Of a stretch of 64,000 bases of DNA, positions 62,831 to 64,000 are shown piece by piece. The translations under genes were made by a program, and so were the position numbers. The stretch lies in the NCBI GenBank assembly GCA_963277665.1, contig OY728152.1, positions 1,185,764,357 to 1,185,828,356 on the forward strand, written 5' to 3'. The stretch's first letter is position 1. Every line of letters starts with the position of its first letter. Below the pieces are notes generated by a model. It saw only the letters and a list, made by a program, of their open reading frames with translations. It had not been told where the DNA came from and ran no database searches. The stretch is from Viscum album (Eukaryota > Streptophyta > Magnoliopsida > Santalales > Viscaceae).

Positions 62831-63450
62831 TGAGCTTTGCATAATTGGGAGCCTTGCTAAGTAGGGTACTTTGTGAAGGCCTTTTCCAAAGTTTGTTTGC
62901 CCCGTGGACAAGGGAAAAGGGGGTAGTCATCAGTGGTTGGAATTTGGATTTTAATAGAGCATTAACTCAGGACTCTGATGCCAGCAAATTCTAATGCCGA
63001 ACAGGAGACAAAGACCTTCATGTCTATCTATTGAAGAGACCTTCACATTTATAAACTGAGTGATACTTCTCCAACGGCAGTGAGCCAGGGGGAGTCAACA
63101 AGTGTGACCCAAGGGAAGCAGTGAGCTATCCCGGAACCTTTGTAAAGTCAGTGATCTTGAGACAGAGTGACTGTGCCCAAACAATTTTAATCGACAACGT
63201 GTGAAGATTAGTGGATTTTGGTACGACCGGGAACTTGTCGGCGTATGCTCCTTGGACGTAGCCCTTAGTGGTGAACCAAGTAAAAAGGGCTGTGTCATCT
63301 CTATGCATGTGCATGTTTCCTTTCTGATCATTTTCATCATACAGGTTCAAAAAGATCCTACCAATGTGGGAACATGATCCATCACATTAAAAGATAAAGT
63401 TGTCACCCTAATTCACCCTCACCTCTCAGGGTGTCATGGGGTCCTTCAAG

Positions 63451-63461
63451 TGGTATCAGAG
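63451..63461 (+). other. C2 primer-binding site
   Basis: TGGTATCAGAG, complementary to the 3' end of initiator Met tRNA, two bases after the LTR. Confidence 0.88.
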
Positions 63462-63496
63462 GGAGGTTATTAGTGTTGAATCTGTCCTTTTGGGTC

Positions 63497-64000
63497 ATGG
63501 AGATTGTAGTAAATGTCAGGGGAGTCCCTCACTTCGATGGAAGTAATTTCCAGATCTGTGAGAACAAAATGAGATCCCATCTAAGATCTCTTGTAATGGA
63601 ATTTCTCTTTTCTACTGTGCATGGAATACAAGTCACTGACCCAATAGGCCTGGATATGACTGAAACAGACAAGAAAATTCTTGATGCAGATGCTAAAGCA
63701 CAAAATTCACTTACTGCAGCCCTTTATGATCAGATCTTCCTAAAGGTGATGAATTGCACCTCAAAAGAATCTATGTGGGATAAAATCGAGAATATTTTTG
63801 AAGGAGATAGAAAAGTGATGGAGGCGAAACTAAAAGTGCTTCTCAATCGGTTTGATGATCTGAAGATGCATCCAGAAGAGAATGCAGACTCTTTCTTCAA
63901 TCAAATTACTAAGGTAGTTGGTGAAATTTGGGGTCTAGGTGAATAAATCAAAGAAATTGATATTGTAAAGAAAATATTAAGAAGACCTCCACCTCTATAC
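63497..64000 (+). pseudogene. gag: C2 gag, partial, one in-frame stop, runs off window
   Basis: Copia-type Gag of the UBN2/retrotran_gag kind. From the ATG at 63497 it gives MEIVVNVRGVPHFDGSNFQ, KMRSHLRSL near 63567, KNCTSKESMWDKI-like wording near 63750 (NCTSKESMWDKI) and KLKVLLNRFDDLKMH near 63828. A single TAA at 63944-63946 interrupts, after which the same frame continues with IKEIDIVKKILRR to the window end, as expected of this family. The start was chosen because the family usually opens a few residues before a F-x-G-x-N-F/Y stretch. One stop in 168 codons makes this the best-preserved gene here; an upstream in-frame ATG at 63431 lies in the LTR and is not the likely start. Confidence 0.85.

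Larger units (their letters stand above)
62267..63448 (+). repeat. C2 5' LTR, left edge approximate
   Basis: The right end TCCTTCA at 63448, two bases before a PBS, is clear. The left edge is placed at TGTTCAATGG (62267), where AT-rich G3 DNA changes to DNA with CpG-containing words; the partner LTR is outside the window, so this is not proven. It contains TATAAATA at 62547 and repeated TTCGCGAA words. The length would be about 1.2 kb. Confidence 0.65.

Noticed and set aside
62533..63350. Minus-strand open frames of 73-81 codons in the C2 LTR
   Set aside because: They lie antisense to a promoter-bearing LTR and show no domain.

Overview
The window looks like intergenic plant nuclear DNA (probably an angiosperm) made of nested, decayed LTR retrotransposons. 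I found no host protein gene, rRNA or tRNA gene. The evidence is Ty3/gypsy chromovirus and Ty1/copia polyproteins, primer-binding sites resembling the 3' end of initiator Met tRNA (TGGTATCAGAG type), long LTRs, and stop codons and TSD changes that fit C-to-T decay at methylated sites. The species cannot be named from this sequence.

Names used below. G1, G2 and G3 are gypsy elements; C1 and C2 are copia elements. 1-15469 is a very AT-rich desert with one recognisable decayed LTR fragment near 1.7-2.3 kb. G1 (15470-45040, plus strand) has about 3.36 kb LTRs and a broken gag-pol. Its 3' LTR is split by G2 (24913-42918, plus strand), flanked by the decayed target duplication GTGCG/GTGTG. G2 is a tandem LTR-internal-LTR-internal-LTR array; all three LTRs measure 2641 bp.

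G3 is a much older minus-strand chromovirus of the same family as G2, so AT-rich that it is easily taken for unique DNA. Reading the minus strand gives gag, protease, RT, RNase H, integrase and chromodomain in order from about 62.23 kb down to 45.56 kb, then a PPT and an LTR start at 45502. Copia element C1 (46572-56600, plus strand, TSD TTTGG) sits inside the G3 integrase domain. A later 2.13 kb tandem duplication (56389-58514 and 58515-60643) copied the last part of the C1 LTR together with the G3 RT, RNase H and integrase N-terminus. At the right edge, C2 (about 62267 to beyond 64000) begins with an LTR, PBS and nearly open gag. It looks the youngest.

The inferred order is G3 first. G1 then landed next to or inside the G3 3' LTR, and G2 landed in G1. 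C1 landed in the G3 integrase, and the duplication followed. C2 landed just upstream of G3 gag. No element is intact in the window. The most unusual non-coding signal is a set of 13-bp palindromes (TACACGCCGTGTA type) in both C1 LTRs and in the C1 leader, often exactly 21 bp apart.
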